Assembly: GCA_040399325.1 (NCBI GenBank)
Contig: JBBASJ010000011.1
Span: 1 to 49,686 of the forward strand
Direction: 5' to 3'
Origin: RGUW01 sp040399325
Lineage (GTDB): Bacteria > Cyanobacteriota > Cyanobacteriia > PCC-6307 > Cyanobiaceae
Length of the DNA stretch: 49,686 bases
Shown here: piece after piece, positions 15,210 through 23,475 of the stretch
Layout of the letters: every line of letters begins with the position of its first letter
How positions within the stretch are numbered: the stretch's first letter is position 1
Notes under the pieces: generated by a model
Database searches by the model: none
What the model saw: the letters and a program-made list of their open reading frames with translations, nothing else
What the model was told of the DNA's origin: nothing
Program-made: the position numbers and the translations under genes

Positions 15210-16442
15210 ATGACCGCCGCCCTGGCCAGCCCCCAAGCAGTGTCCACGGACTGGGCCAGCAATCCCCGCTACGACACCCAGCTCAAACGCCGCAAGACCC
15301 GCAGCGTGCGCGTGGGAGACATCTGGATCGGCAGTGACCACCCGGTGGTGGTGCAGTCGATGATCAATGAGGACACCCTCGACATCGAGGGCGCCACCGC
15401 CGGTATCCGTCGGCTGCACGAGGCCGGTTGCGAGATCGTGCGCGTCACGGTCCCGTCACTGGCCCATGCCAGGGCCATGGGCGAGATCCGCCAGCGTCTG
15501 ATCGACACCTACCAGCCGGTGCCACTGGTGGCCGACGTGCACCACAACGGCATGAAGATCGCGCTGGAGGTGGCCCAGCACGTCGACAAGGTGCGCATCA
15601 ATCCGGGGCTGTACGTGTTCGACAAGCCCGACCCCAACCGCAGCGACTTCTCCGATGAGGAGATGGCCGCCATTGCCGCCCGCATCGAAGACACCTTTGC
15701 GCCGCTGGTGCAGTTGCTCAAGGCCGAGGACAAGGCCCTGCGCATCGGTGTCAACCATGGCTCGCTGGCGGAGCGCATGTTGTTCCGCTATGGCGACACC
15801 CCGCTGGGCATGGTCGAGAGCGCGATGGAGTTCATCCGGATCTGCGACCGGCTCGACTTTCACAACATCGTGGTGTCGATGAAGGCTTCGCGCGCCCCGG
15901 TGATGATGGCGGCCTACCGGATGATGGCCGACCGCATGGATGCCGAGGGGTTCCATTACCCCCTGCACCTGGGCGTCACCGAGGCGGGCGACGGCGACTA
16001 CGGCCGCGTCAAGAGCACGGCCGGCATTGCCCCGCTGCTGGCCGAGGGCATCGGCGACACCATTCGGGTGTCACTCACCGAGGCACCGGAAAAGGAGATT
16101 CCGGTCTGTTATTCGATCCTGCAGGCGCTCGGGCTGCGCAAGACGATGGTCGAGTACGTCGCCTGCCCCAGCTGCGGCCGCACCCTGTTCAATCTTGAGG
16201 AGGTGTTGCATCAGGTGCGCAGCGCCACCGCCCACCTCACGGGCCTCGACATCGCCGTGATGGGGTGCATTGTCAACGGCCCTGGTGAGATGGCCGATGC
16301 CGATTACGGCTACGTGGGCAAGACTCCTGGTGTGATCTCCCTGTACCGCGGACGCGAAGAGATCCGCCGGGTGTCTGAAACCGAGGGTGTCGCCGCCCTG
16401 ATCCAGCTGATCAAGGACGATGGCCGCTGGGTTGACCCCTGA
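15210..16442 (+). CDS. ispG: 4-hydroxy-3-methylbut-2-enyl-diphosphate synthase (ferredoxin)
   Basis: IspG catalyses the reductive ring opening of MEcPP to HMBPP in the MEP isoprenoid pathway. In cyanobacteria it uses photosynthetic ferredoxin. The 410-residue sequence has SVRVGDIWIGSDHPVVVQSM, VRINPG and VTEAGDG. Cluster cysteines are in YVACPSCGRTLFN and GCIVNGPGEM. A TTG at 15198 would add four residues; ATG 15210 (MTAALASPQ) is preferred. It lies 48 bases after the UDG gene on the same strand. Identification is firm. Confidence 0.96.
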   Translation: MTAALASPQAVSTDWASNPRYDTQLKRRKTRSVRVGDIWIGSDHPVVVQSMINEDTLDIEGATAGIRRLHEAGCEIVRVTVPSLAHARAMGEIRQRLIDTYQPVPLVADVHHNGMKIALEVAQHVDKVRINPGLYVFDKPDPNRSDFSDEEMAAIAARIEDTFAPLVQLLKAEDKALRIGVNHGSLAERMLFRYGDTPLGMVESAMEFIRICDRLDFHNIVVSMKASRAPVMMAAYRMMADRMDAEGFHYPLHLGVTEAGDGDYGRVKSTAGIAPLLAEGIGDTIRVSLTEAPEKEIPVCYSILQALGLRKTMVEYVACPSCGRTLFNLEEVLHQVRSATAHLTGLDIAVMGCIVNGPGEMADADYGYVGKTPGVISLYRGREEIRRVSETEGVAALIQLIKDDGRWVDP

Positions 16443-16522
16443 TCCTGCTGCAGCGGCGACGGCCCGGCCACTTCGCTGAAACCGGGTTCGGCGGCTAGCT
16501 TGATCACAGGATTCCCGGCGGG

Positions 16523-17878
16523 ATGGTGATGGTCAACAAATCGGTGGTGGTGCTGCTCGGTCTCAGTGCCTGCGCGGCCACCGCCGTGTTGGCTCGCGAG
16601 GCGGTCACCCCTCCAGGCGGAATGGCACGCATCAGCGACAGCCCCAAGGAGGTGATTGATCAGACCTGGCAGGTCGTCTTTCGCGATTACCTCGACACCA
16701 CCGGCAAATACAACGACGAGCGCTGGCGCAAGCTGCGTCGCGATGTGCTGGCCAAGAGCTACGGCAGCTCCAAGGAGGCCTACGACGCCATCCGCGGCAT
16801 GCTGGGCAGCCTCGATGATCCCTACACCCGTTTCCTTGACCCACGTGAGTTCAAGGAGATGCAGATCGACACCTCGGGCGAACTGTCCGGGGTCGGCATT
16901 CAGCTGAGTCTCGACAAGGACACCAAGGAGCTGGTGGTGGTCTCGCCGATCGAGGGATCGCCGGCCTCCCGCGCCGGGGTGCAGCCCAAGGATGTGATCA
17001 CGGCGATCGACGGCAAGAGCACCAAGGGCATGAGCACTGAGGATGCGGTCAAGCTGATCCGTGGCCAGGCGGGCACCGCCGTCAAGCTGACCCTGCGCCG
17101 CAAGGGTCAGCCGGTGGAGTTGTCGCTGACCCGTGAGCGCATCGAACTGCACGCGGTGGATCACCAGATCAACACCACCGCCGACGGCTTCAAGGTCGGG
17201 TATATCCGGCTGAAGCAGTTCAACGCCAACGCCACCAAGGACATGCGCCTGGCGTTGAAGGATCTGGAGACCAAGGGGGTCAATGGCTACGTGCTCGATC
17301 TGCGCAGCAACCCCGGTGGGTTGCTGATGGCCAGCATCGAGATCGCCCGTCAGTGGCTCAACGAGGGCACGATCGTCTCCACCAAGACCCGTGATGGCAT
17401 CACGGACGTCAAGAAGGCCAACGGCCGTGCCCTCACCGACAAGCCCCTGGTGATCCTGGTGAATGAGGGATCCGCCAGCGCCAGCGAAATCCTCTCCGGA
17501 GCACTGCAAGACAACAACCGGGCCGTGTTGGTGGGCCAGAAGACCTTTGGCAAAGGGCTGGTTCAGTCGGTGCGCGGCCTGTCAGACGGTTCCGGCATGA
17601 CCGTGACCATTGCCAAGTACCTCACACCCAGCGGTCGCGACATTCACAAGCACGGCATCGCCCCCGACGTGAAGGTCAAGATGGGCGAGCAGGAGGCCCA
17701 GCGCCTCAGGCTCGAGGATCTGGGCACCCGCAATGACAGCCAGTACAGGGTCGCTGAAACCACCCTGGTCAAGAAGGTGCGGGCTGCCGGAAGCGTTGAC
17801 AAGGCCTTTCAACCCGGCAGTGCCAACCTCCCAGCCGCCACCTCTGCTGCCCCTGCGGCGTCGTCGGCCACGCCCTGA
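16523..17878 (+). CDS. ctpB: S41 carboxy-terminal processing protease
   Basis: A 451-residue exported protease with a signal peptide (residues 5-25), an N-terminal helical part, a PDZ domain (about 115-200), and the S41 catalytic core. The nucleophile Ser is in NEGSASASEIL (about 315-324) and the general-base Lys is in GQKTFGKGLVQ (Lys344). Cyanobacteria have several Ctps. CtpA matures the D1 protein; this one looks more like CtpB/CtpC, whose targets are less clear, so the letter is tentative. The C-terminus is an Ala/Ser tail. The stop abuts the stop of the convergent DUF3598 gene with no gap. Confidence 0.88.
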   Translation: MVMVNKSVVVLLGLSACAATAVLAREAVTPPGGMARISDSPKEVIDQTWQVVFRDYLDTTGKYNDERWRKLRRDVLAKSYGSSKEAYDAIRGMLGSLDDPYTRFLDPREFKEMQIDTSGELSGVGIQLSLDKDTKELVVVSPIEGSPASRAGVQPKDVITAIDGKSTKGMSTEDAVKLIRGQAGTAVKLTLRRKGQPVELSLTRERIELHAVDHQINTTADGFKVGYIRLKQFNANATKDMRLALKDLETKGVNGYVLDLRSNPGGLLMASIEIARQWLNEGTIVSTKTRDGITDVKKANGRALTDKPLVILVNEGSASASEILSGALQDNNRAVLVGQKTFGKGLVQSVRGLSDGSGMTVTIAKYLTPSGRDIHKHGIAPDVKVKMGEQEAQRLRLEDLGTRNDSQYRVAETTLVKKVRAAGSVDKAFQPGSANLPAATSAAPAASSATP

Positions 17879-18526
17879 TCAGAGCGCCTGCAGCAGGCCG
17901 AACGCGTCGTAACGGCGCACCAGGCTCAGGGCGATCCCCGGCTCCGGTTCCCACATCAGGCTCACGGCTTCGGCAAGCCCAGGCTCGCGGCCTGCCATGG
18001 TCGTCACGGTCACGCTGGGCTGCTGCTCCAGCCGCCATAGCCTGTGGTGTGGGTCGACGCTCTGGGGCAGCACCTGCAGCGGCGCGGCCGGTGGTGTCGG
18101 TTCGTGGCCCGGTCGGCCCTCACTCACCAGCACCAATGTCTCGAGATCGCCCAGACCATGGCGCACCACGATGCGGCGGCGCTGTTCACCCCAGACCAGG
18201 CACAGCTCGCACACCCAGGACCAGGGGCCGATGCGGTCAGGTCCCAGGCTCCAGTGGCCTGCCGGGCTGATCTGCATCTCGGCAGGGGGCTGGTCGAACT
18301 GCATCGAGCGCACCCTGCCGCTGCTGCGGTTGGTGAGATCGGCATGGATCGTGCCCTGGCGCTCGGCCACCTCGAGGTGGCTGCCAAAGCGCTCCTGCTC
18401 GCAGCCCTGACCGTCGAGGCGAATGAACGTTCCCTGCCAGATGCCGGCGTTGTGGCGCAGCAGGGTGAACCGATCAGCGCCTGTCGGTTCTGAAGGTGTG
18501 TGCTGCGTCGGGGTTGCCGGTGACAA
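17879..18526 (-). CDS. DUF3598 family protein
   Basis: A 215-residue soluble protein with the family opening RFTLLRHNAGIWQGTFIRL and a lipocalin-like beta-rich pattern (for instance GPWSWVCELCLVWGEQRRRIVVRHG). DUF3598 occurs in cyanobacteria and plastids and its function is unknown to me. I chose the TTG at 18526 because an unusually good SD (GGAGAAGG) lies seven bases upstream; there is no in-frame ATG close by. The gene converges with ctpB without a gap and is divergent from the DUF6737 gene, whose start is only 16 bases away. Confidence 0.75.
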   Translation of the reverse strand: MSPATPTQHTPSEPTGADRFTLLRHNAGIWQGTFIRLDGQGCEQERFGSHLEVAERQGTIHADLTNRSSGRVRSMQFDQPPAEMQISPAGHWSLGPDRIGPWSWVCELCLVWGEQRRRIVVRHGLGDLETLVLVSEGRPGHEPTPPAAPLQVLPQSVDPHHRLWRLEQQPSVTVTTMAGREPGLAEAVSLMWEPEPGIALSLVRRYDAFGLLQAL

Positions 18527-18541
18527 TGGTGTCCTTCTCCA

Positions 18542-18823
18542 ATGCAACGGGGGCCTGGGTTTGTGACAGGAGAGCCAGAGCCTGGGCCTCAGGGCACTTC
18601 CGCTGGTGCTGACACCGACTCGATCTGGGTGCACAAACCCTGGTGGTGCCAGCCCTGGACGATTGTCCTGACCGGGCTGGCCGTGGTCTCTGGCAGCTGG
18701 TTGGTGCTGCAGCGCTGGTGGATCACGGCCCCGCTCTCCCTTGCCGTTGTGCTCTGGTGGCTGGTGTTTCTGGTGCTGGTTCCCAGGGCCTACATGCAAA
18801 GCAGCAACCTGACGGACCGGTGA
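18542..18823 (+). CDS. DUF6737 family small membrane protein
   Basis: 93 residues: a polar N-terminus, then the conserved-looking WVHKPWWCQPWTIVLTG, two hydrophobic helices (about 38-58 and 62-83) and a short tail. I recall the KPWWCQPW block from cyanobacterial DUF6737 proteins; no function is known to me. A GTG at 18563 is an equally possible start and would remove a non-conserved leader. The promoter would have to lie inside the divergent DUF3598 gene. It converges with the 58-residue gene 15 bases downstream. Confidence 0.7.
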   Translation: MQRGPGFVTGEPEPGPQGTSAGADTDSIWVHKPWWCQPWTIVLTGLAVVSGSWLVLQRWWITAPLSLAVVLWWLVFLVLVPRAYMQSSNLTDR

Positions 18824-18838
18824 ACCAGGGCCGCAGGC

Positions 18839-19015
18839 TCAGGCCGCGCCTGCAACGGGCTGCATCAAGCCTCCGCCGGGGCTGGAATCGTCGTCATCAT
18901 TCTTGTTCTCACCCTGCAGCAGGGCGTACAGCCCAAGTGCTGCCAGGCTGATCACAGCCGAAACGGCTCCGATTCCACCGTCGAGTCCGGTTCCCAGCGT
19001 GATCACCTCGCCCAT
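18839..19015 (-). CDS. 58-residue single-span membrane protein (unknown)
   Basis: A short frame starting MGEVITLGTGLDGGIGAVSA, with one hydrophobic helix (about 13-33), a strongly acidic patch (ENKNDDDDSS) and a Gly/Pro-rich tail ending GAA. I do not recognise it. Support for expression: a clean start and stop, a membrane topology unlikely in a random GC-rich frame, and an upstream region with a TACAAT -10-like element inside a 30-base inverted repeat. It follows mfd on the same strand after 64 bases, and is probably transcribed on its own. Confidence 0.62.
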   Translation of the reverse strand: MGEVITLGTGLDGGIGAVSAVISLAALGLYALLQGENKNDDDDSSPGGGLMQPVAGAA

Positions 19016-19022
19016 GGACGAC

Positions 19023-19052
19023 CCGTTACAGAACTTCTCAGAATTGTAACGG
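19023..19052 (-). promoter_or_regulatory. Inverted repeat with HLR1-like half-site and TACAAT -10 element
   Basis: CCGTTACA and TGTAACGG form perfect 8-base arms around a 14-base spacer, 8 bases upstream of the 58-residue gene. On the minus strand one arm extends to GTTACAAT, a perfect match to one half of the HLR1 box, whose half-site is (G/T)TTACA(T/A)(T/A) and which is bound by RpaB in cyanobacteria. The classic second direct half-site two bases further on is absent; instead the arm is inverted. TACAAT inside it could be the -10 hexamer. It may be an operator or a leader hairpin. Confidence 0.5.
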
Positions 19053-19079
19053 ACTTTTGCGTGGTGTGTTGTTGCCGGT

Positions 19080-22000
19080 TCACACGGTCACCACGGCCGC
19101 GTTCTGCTCGCGCTGCTGTTCGGCCCGCTGGGCCTCGGTGAGGCCATCGGCGCCCGGGATCTGGGCGGCCATGAGGGCCAGCCAGCCCTTGAGCTCCTCG
19201 ACCTGCTTGTCGATCGGCAGCACCCCCAGGCCGCGGGCCAGCACCTTGGCGGTGCTGCCGCTGCCGGCCTGGTAGACCAGGCGGCCATGCAGGTGCTGGG
19301 GCAGCCCCTGCCGCAGCAGCCGGAAGGCCGGCTCCTCCATGGGGGTCTCGAGCGCAATGTTGGGCTTCTCGGGTTTGATCCGCGAGAAGCCGCAGCCCCT
19401 GGCCAGCAGCTTGAGTTCCATCAGTTGCAACAGGGCGATCACCGGCGTCGGCAGGGCGCCATAGCGATCGATCCAGCCGGTGGCCAGCTCCAGCAGGGCC
19501 TCCTTGCCGGAGCAGTCGGCCGCCGCCCGGTAGGCCGCCATCTTCTCGTCGTTGTCGCTGATCCAGTCGCCGGGAATGAACGCGGTAATCGGCAGATCGA
19601 TCTGGGTGTCGTCGACCCTGGGAATGTCCTGACCCTGGATCTCGGCCAGGCACTCCTGCAGCATCTCCATGTAGAGGTCGAACCCGATGGTCTCCATCTG
19701 GCCGCTCTGCTCGACACCGAGCAGGTTGCCGACACCGCGGATTTCCATGTCGCGCATGGCCAGCTGGTAGCCGGAGCCCAGCTGGGCAAACTCCTGAATC
19801 GCGCGCAGCCGTGCCCGGGCCGCCTCGCTCAGTGAGGCATCACCGGGATAAAACAGCCAGGCGTGGGCCTGGATGCCGCTGCGGCCCACCCGGCCGCGCA
19901 GCTGATACAGCTGGGCCAGGCCAAATTTGTGGGCGTCCTCGATCAGGATCGTGTTGACCCGCGGGATGTCGAGGCCGCTTTCCACAATCGTGGTGCACAG
20001 CATCAGGTCGGCCTCGCCGGCGTTGAAGGCGACCATGGCGCTCTCGAGCTCGCCCTCGGCCATCTGGCCGTGGGCCACCAGCAGCCGCAGTCCCGGCAGC
20101 ATCGCCCGCAGCTGGGTGGCCACCTCCTCGATGCCCTCGACCCGGGGCACCACATAGAAGATCTGACCGCCGCGGTCGAGCTCCTGGCGAATCGCGCTGC
20201 GCACCGCCTCCTCGTCGAGGGCGGCCAGGTGGGTCTTGATCGGCCGTCGCAGCGGCGGCGGCGTGGTGATCAGGCTCATCTCCCGCACCCCAGACAGGCT
20301 CATGTACAGCGTGCGGGGGATCGGGGTGGCCGAGAGGGTCAGCACGTCGACGTCCTTGCGCAGGGCCTTGATCTTTTCTTTTTGGTTGACGCCGAAGCGC
20401 TGCTCTTCGTCGACCACCAGCAGGCCCAGCTGCTTGAAATTGGTGCCCTTGCCCAGCAGCTGGTGGGTGCCCACCACCACATCGACCGAGCCCTCGGTCA
20501 GGCCCTCCTGAATCGCCTTGCGCTCGGCTGCGGTGCGAAACCTGTTGAGCAGGCTCACCTTGAGCGGATAGGGCGCAAAGCGCTCGCTCAGGGTGCGCCA
20601 GTGCTGCTGGGCCAGCACCGTGGTGGGAGCCAGCATCGCCACCTGCTTGCCGGCGGTGACGGCCTTGAAGATCGCCCGGATCGCCACCTCGGTCTTGCCG
20701 AAGCCCACATCGCCGCAGACCAGCCGGTCCATCGGTGACGGTTGTTCCATGTCTTGCTTGACATCGGCGATGGCCTTCACCTGGTCGGGTGTGGGCTCGT
20801 AGGGGAAGGACTCCTCCAGTTCGTTCTGCCAGGGCCCATCGGGCGGGTAGGCAAAGCCCGGTGCCTTGTGGCGTTCGGCATAGAGCTTGACCAGATCGAG
20901 GGCCACCTTGCGGATGGCCTTCTGGGCCCGCTCCTTGGCCTTGCTCCAGGCGGTGCCCCCCATGCGGTTGAGCTCGGGCGGGGCGTCGCTGGTGGCGCGG
21001 TAGCGGCCCAGGCTGCCCAGCTGGTCGGCGGCCACCCGCAGCAGGCCGTCGGCGTATTGCACCACCAGGTAATCGCGCGACTCGCCGCCGATGGCCAGCT
21101 TCTCGAGCTTCAGAAACTTGCCGATGCCGTGGTTGCGGTGCACCACGAAATCGCCGGGCCGCATCTTGTTGGGGTCAACGGTGCGGCTGGCGGCCTTGCG
21201 GCGCCGCCGCACGTAGCCGCTGGCGGCGAGGCTGTGCTGGCCGAAGAACTCCCGGTCGGTGATCAGTACCAGGCGCCAGGCGGGCAGCTGCAGCCCCTCA
21301 AGTTCGGCGGTGCCCCGGGTCTTCAGGGCCACCGGCGTGTTCTGCTCGACCAGCCGCTCGATCGCCGGGGTGTCGCCGGGGTTGGGCACGAAGCGGGCGA
21401 TGCAGTCGTGCTCTTCGAGCAGGGCCACGGCCCGGCTCGGCTGGGCCGAGAGCAGCCAGACCGTGGCGTGCTCCTTCTGAAACCCCTTGATCAGGCCGGC
21501 CAGCTTGCCAAAGGCATTGGGGTAGGCCGGCACCGAACGGCTGGCCAGATCGAGCTGGTTGGGGTGGTTGTCGGTCTCGTGCAGCTCGCACAGGTCGAAT
21601 CCCGCAAAGGCTTCGCTCGCCTCGGCCAGGGCGGCGCCGGGGTCGCGATGCAGGCGCGGCGCCAGTGTGGTGCCCAGATCGGCTTCGACCTCGTTGTGGT
21701 GGTTCACCACGTGGTCCAACCACTGCTGCCCGTGGGCCAGGGCGGCACGACGTTCGTCAATGGCGATGAGCGTGCCCGGATCCAGGTAGTCGAGCAGCGA
21801 GGCCGGTTGGTCCCAGGCCAGGCCCATCAGTCGGCGCAGACCCTCAGCGGGCGTGCCGCCCTCGAGCAACCTGTCGAGCTCGACCGGGCTCAGCAGCTGC
21901 TCCAGGCCCTCAGGCATGGCATCGCGCAGGGCCGCGGCGATCAATGGCCCGTAGCCGCTGGGGGTGAGCCGCACCACCTCGATCCCATCGAGGGAGCGTT

Positions 22001-22649
22001 GGCTGGCGGGGTCGAATTCGCGCAGTTTCTCGAGCTCTTCACCAAAGAACTCGAGCCGCACCGGCAGCTCACTGCTGACCGGAAACACATCGATGATGTC
22101 GCCCCGGCGACTCCAGCTGCCCTCCTGCTCGATGCTGGTGACCCGTTCGTAGCCCAGCCGGGTCAGGGTCTCCCCCAGCTCCTCGAGGTTGACGTTGTCA
22201 CCCTTGCGCAGGCTCAGGCACTGGGCCTGCAGCGCGGCCGGTGGTGGCAGGTGGGGTTGCAGGGCGCGCTCGGTCGCGACGATCGCCAGGTCGTTGCTGC
22301 CACCGTCGTGCAGGTCCAGCAACTCGCTGAGCACCTGCAGCTGGCCCCAGGTGATTTCGCTGGTGACATCAAAGGCTTCGTAGGGGCTGGCCTCGCTGGT
22401 GGGGTACAGCTGGCAGCTGCGCCAGCCCATCAGCTCCAGCAGGGCGGCCCAGCGGCCCGCCTCCTCGAGCGTGGGCACCACCACCAGCAATGGGGCCTGG
22501 CGGCTGCGGGCCAGCGCACTGCTCACCAGGGCCCGGCTGGCCCGGCCGCCACCCCCCAGCCGCAACCGCTCGCTGCGGTTGATGCGGGCCGCCACCTCAC
22601 CGGTCAGGGGCGCCTGCTGCAGCTGACGCACCAGGGCAGTGAGGGGCAT
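19080..22649 (-). CDS. mfd: Transcription-repair coupling factor
   Basis: Mfd displaces stalled RNA polymerase and recruits UvrA to transcribed-strand lesions. The 1189-residue sequence shows the UvrB-homology module (VVVPTLEEAGRW, YPTSEASPYEAF), the RNA polymerase-interacting domain (RPGDFVVHRNHGIGKF), and the translocase: Walker A CGDVGFGKTEVA, DEEQRFG box, SATPIPRTLYMS, and the TRG region around ESGLDIPRVNTI. The C-terminal domain follows. Length is normal. I chose the ATG at 22649 (MPLTALVRQ). Identification is firm. Confidence 0.97.
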   Translation of the reverse strand: MPLTALVRQLQQAPLTGEVAARINRSERLRLGGGGRASRALVSSALARSRQAPLLVVVPTLEEAGRWAALLELMGWRSCQLYPTSEASPYEAFDVTSEITWGQLQVLSELLDLHDGGSNDLAIVATERALQPHLPPPAALQAQCLSLRKGDNVNLEELGETLTRLGYERVTSIEQEGSWSRRGDIIDVFPVSSELPVRLEFFGEELEKLREFDPASQRSLDGIEVVRLTPSGYGPLIAAALRDAMPEGLEQLLSPVELDRLLEGGTPAEGLRRLMGLAWDQPASLLDYLDPGTLIAIDERRAALAHGQQWLDHVVNHHNEVEADLGTTLAPRLHRDPGAALAEASEAFAGFDLCELHETDNHPNQLDLASRSVPAYPNAFGKLAGLIKGFQKEHATVWLLSAQPSRAVALLEEHDCIARFVPNPGDTPAIERLVEQNTPVALKTRGTAELEGLQLPAWRLVLITDREFFGQHSLAASGYVRRRRKAASRTVDPNKMRPGDFVVHRNHGIGKFLKLEKLAIGGESRDYLVVQYADGLLRVAADQLGSLGRYRATSDAPPELNRMGGTAWSKAKERAQKAIRKVALDLVKLYAERHKAPGFAYPPDGPWQNELEESFPYEPTPDQVKAIADVKQDMEQPSPMDRLVCGDVGFGKTEVAIRAIFKAVTAGKQVAMLAPTTVLAQQHWRTLSERFAPYPLKVSLLNRFRTAAERKAIQEGLTEGSVDVVVGTHQLLGKGTNFKQLGLLVVDEEQRFGVNQKEKIKALRKDVDVLTLSATPIPRTLYMSLSGVREMSLITTPPPLRRPIKTHLAALDEEAVRSAIRQELDRGGQIFYVVPRVEGIEEVATQLRAMLPGLRLLVAHGQMAEGELESAMVAFNAGEADLMLCTTIVESGLDIPRVNTILIEDAHKFGLAQLYQLRGRVGRSGIQAHAWLFYPGDASLSEAARARLRAIQEFAQLGSGYQLAMRDMEIRGVGNLLGVEQSGQMETIGFDLYMEMLQECLAEIQGQDIPRVDDTQIDLPITAFIPGDWISDNDEKMAAYRAAADCSGKEALLELATGWIDRYGALPTPVIALLQLMELKLLARGCGFSRIKPEKPNIALETPMEEPAFRLLRQGLPQHLHGRLVYQAGSGSTAKVLARGLGVLPIDKQVEELKGWLALMAAQIPGADGLTEAQRAEQQREQNAAVVTV

Positions 22650-22800
22650 GGTGTCGATGCAGCACAGCCGGCCATCTTGGCAAGTCAGGGCGGCCCATCC
22701 ACACTGGACCACGTTGTTGGACACAGCCCTGTCCGGTTCCCACGCTCCCGATGGCGGCGTCCAGCCGGGCGGACTGGTTTCTGCTGGGGGCCCGTTCCTT

Positions 22801-23475
22801 GTGGTGGCGGGGTTGGCGCTGCTGTTCGGAGGGATCGCCGCCACCCTGGCGCCGCAGCCCGAGGCCGAGCAAAGACTCGCTGCCGGGATCACGGCTGTCG
22901 AGCCCCTGCTGGCCGAGCTGGAACGGGCCGATCAGCAGTGGCGTCCCCGCGTCGAACCCCTGCCGGGTGGTGGGTCCCGTTACTGGTACCGGCGCCAGCC
23001 GGATGAGGCGCCCCTGAGCCTGGCCGAGATCCGCAGGCTGGTGACCCATCCACCGCGCTTCACGGCCGAACGCCTGGCCATCACCAGCCTGTTGACCAGG
23101 CTGCAGGCCATCGGTGTCGTGGTGCGCTTAGAGCCCCCACGGCTGGTCGGTGCCGCCGGCGAATGGGATCCCGCAGCCCGCACGCTGCGCATCAAGCCCC
23201 AGGTCGTGAGCCAGGGCAGCCGCGCGTTGGCGCGGGTGCTGAACCATGAAGCCATCCATGTGGCCCAGAGCTGCCGCGGCGGCTCACTGGGGGGGCGCCC
23301 GGTGCGGTTGGGGTTGTCGCAGGTCATGCCGGCTTCACTGGCCGCAGCCCTGCACGCCCCCCCCTACGACCAGGCCAGTGACTGGCAGAAGGCCCTCGAA
23401 CGTGAGGCCTACGCCAACCAGCACGATCTGGGCCTTGGCCTGGTGCTGCTGGAGCGCCACTGCCGGCACGGTTAG
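22801..23475 (+). CDS. Predicted HExxH protein with N-terminal membrane anchor (unknown)
   Basis: A 224-residue protein with an N-terminal hydrophobic segment (VAGLALLFGGIAATLA), then a soluble part with ARTLRIKP and the zincin-like motif NHEAIHVAQSC. The His/Glu arrangement HEAIH fits a metal-dependent peptidase (third ligand uncertain; EREAYANQHDL downstream offers Glu and His). I do not recognise the family. The frame is open upstream to 22639, overlapping mfd, but GTG at 22801 has GGGGG about 9 bases before it and gives a sensible anchor. The stop overlaps the convergent gene by 4 bases. Confidence 0.65.
   Translation: MVAGLALLFGGIAATLAPQPEAEQRLAAGITAVEPLLAELERADQQWRPRVEPLPGGGSRYWYRRQPDEAPLSLAEIRRLVTHPPRFTAERLAITSLLTRLQAIGVVVRLEPPRLVGAAGEWDPAARTLRIKPQVVSQGSRALARVLNHEAIHVAQSCRGGSLGGRPVRLGLSQVMPASLAAALHAPPYDQASDWQKALEREAYANQHDLGLGLVLLERHCRHG

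Noticed and set aside
19023..19052. Inverted repeat as a Rho-independent terminator of mfd
   Set aside because: The spacer is long, the arms are only half GC, and there is no T-run after it on the minus strand; it fits a promoter or operator better.
18836..19052. NtcA box (GTA-N8-TAC) in the dyad upstream of the 58-residue gene
   Set aside because: GTA and TAC are present, but not in the required order and spacing.
20742..23006. A 754-codon open frame on the plus strand opposite mfd
   Set aside because: Its codons are the antisense third-position-rich frame of a clear mfd gene; composition is the usual Ala/Gly/Arg/Gln/His mix of high-GC shadow frames, with no recognisable motif.
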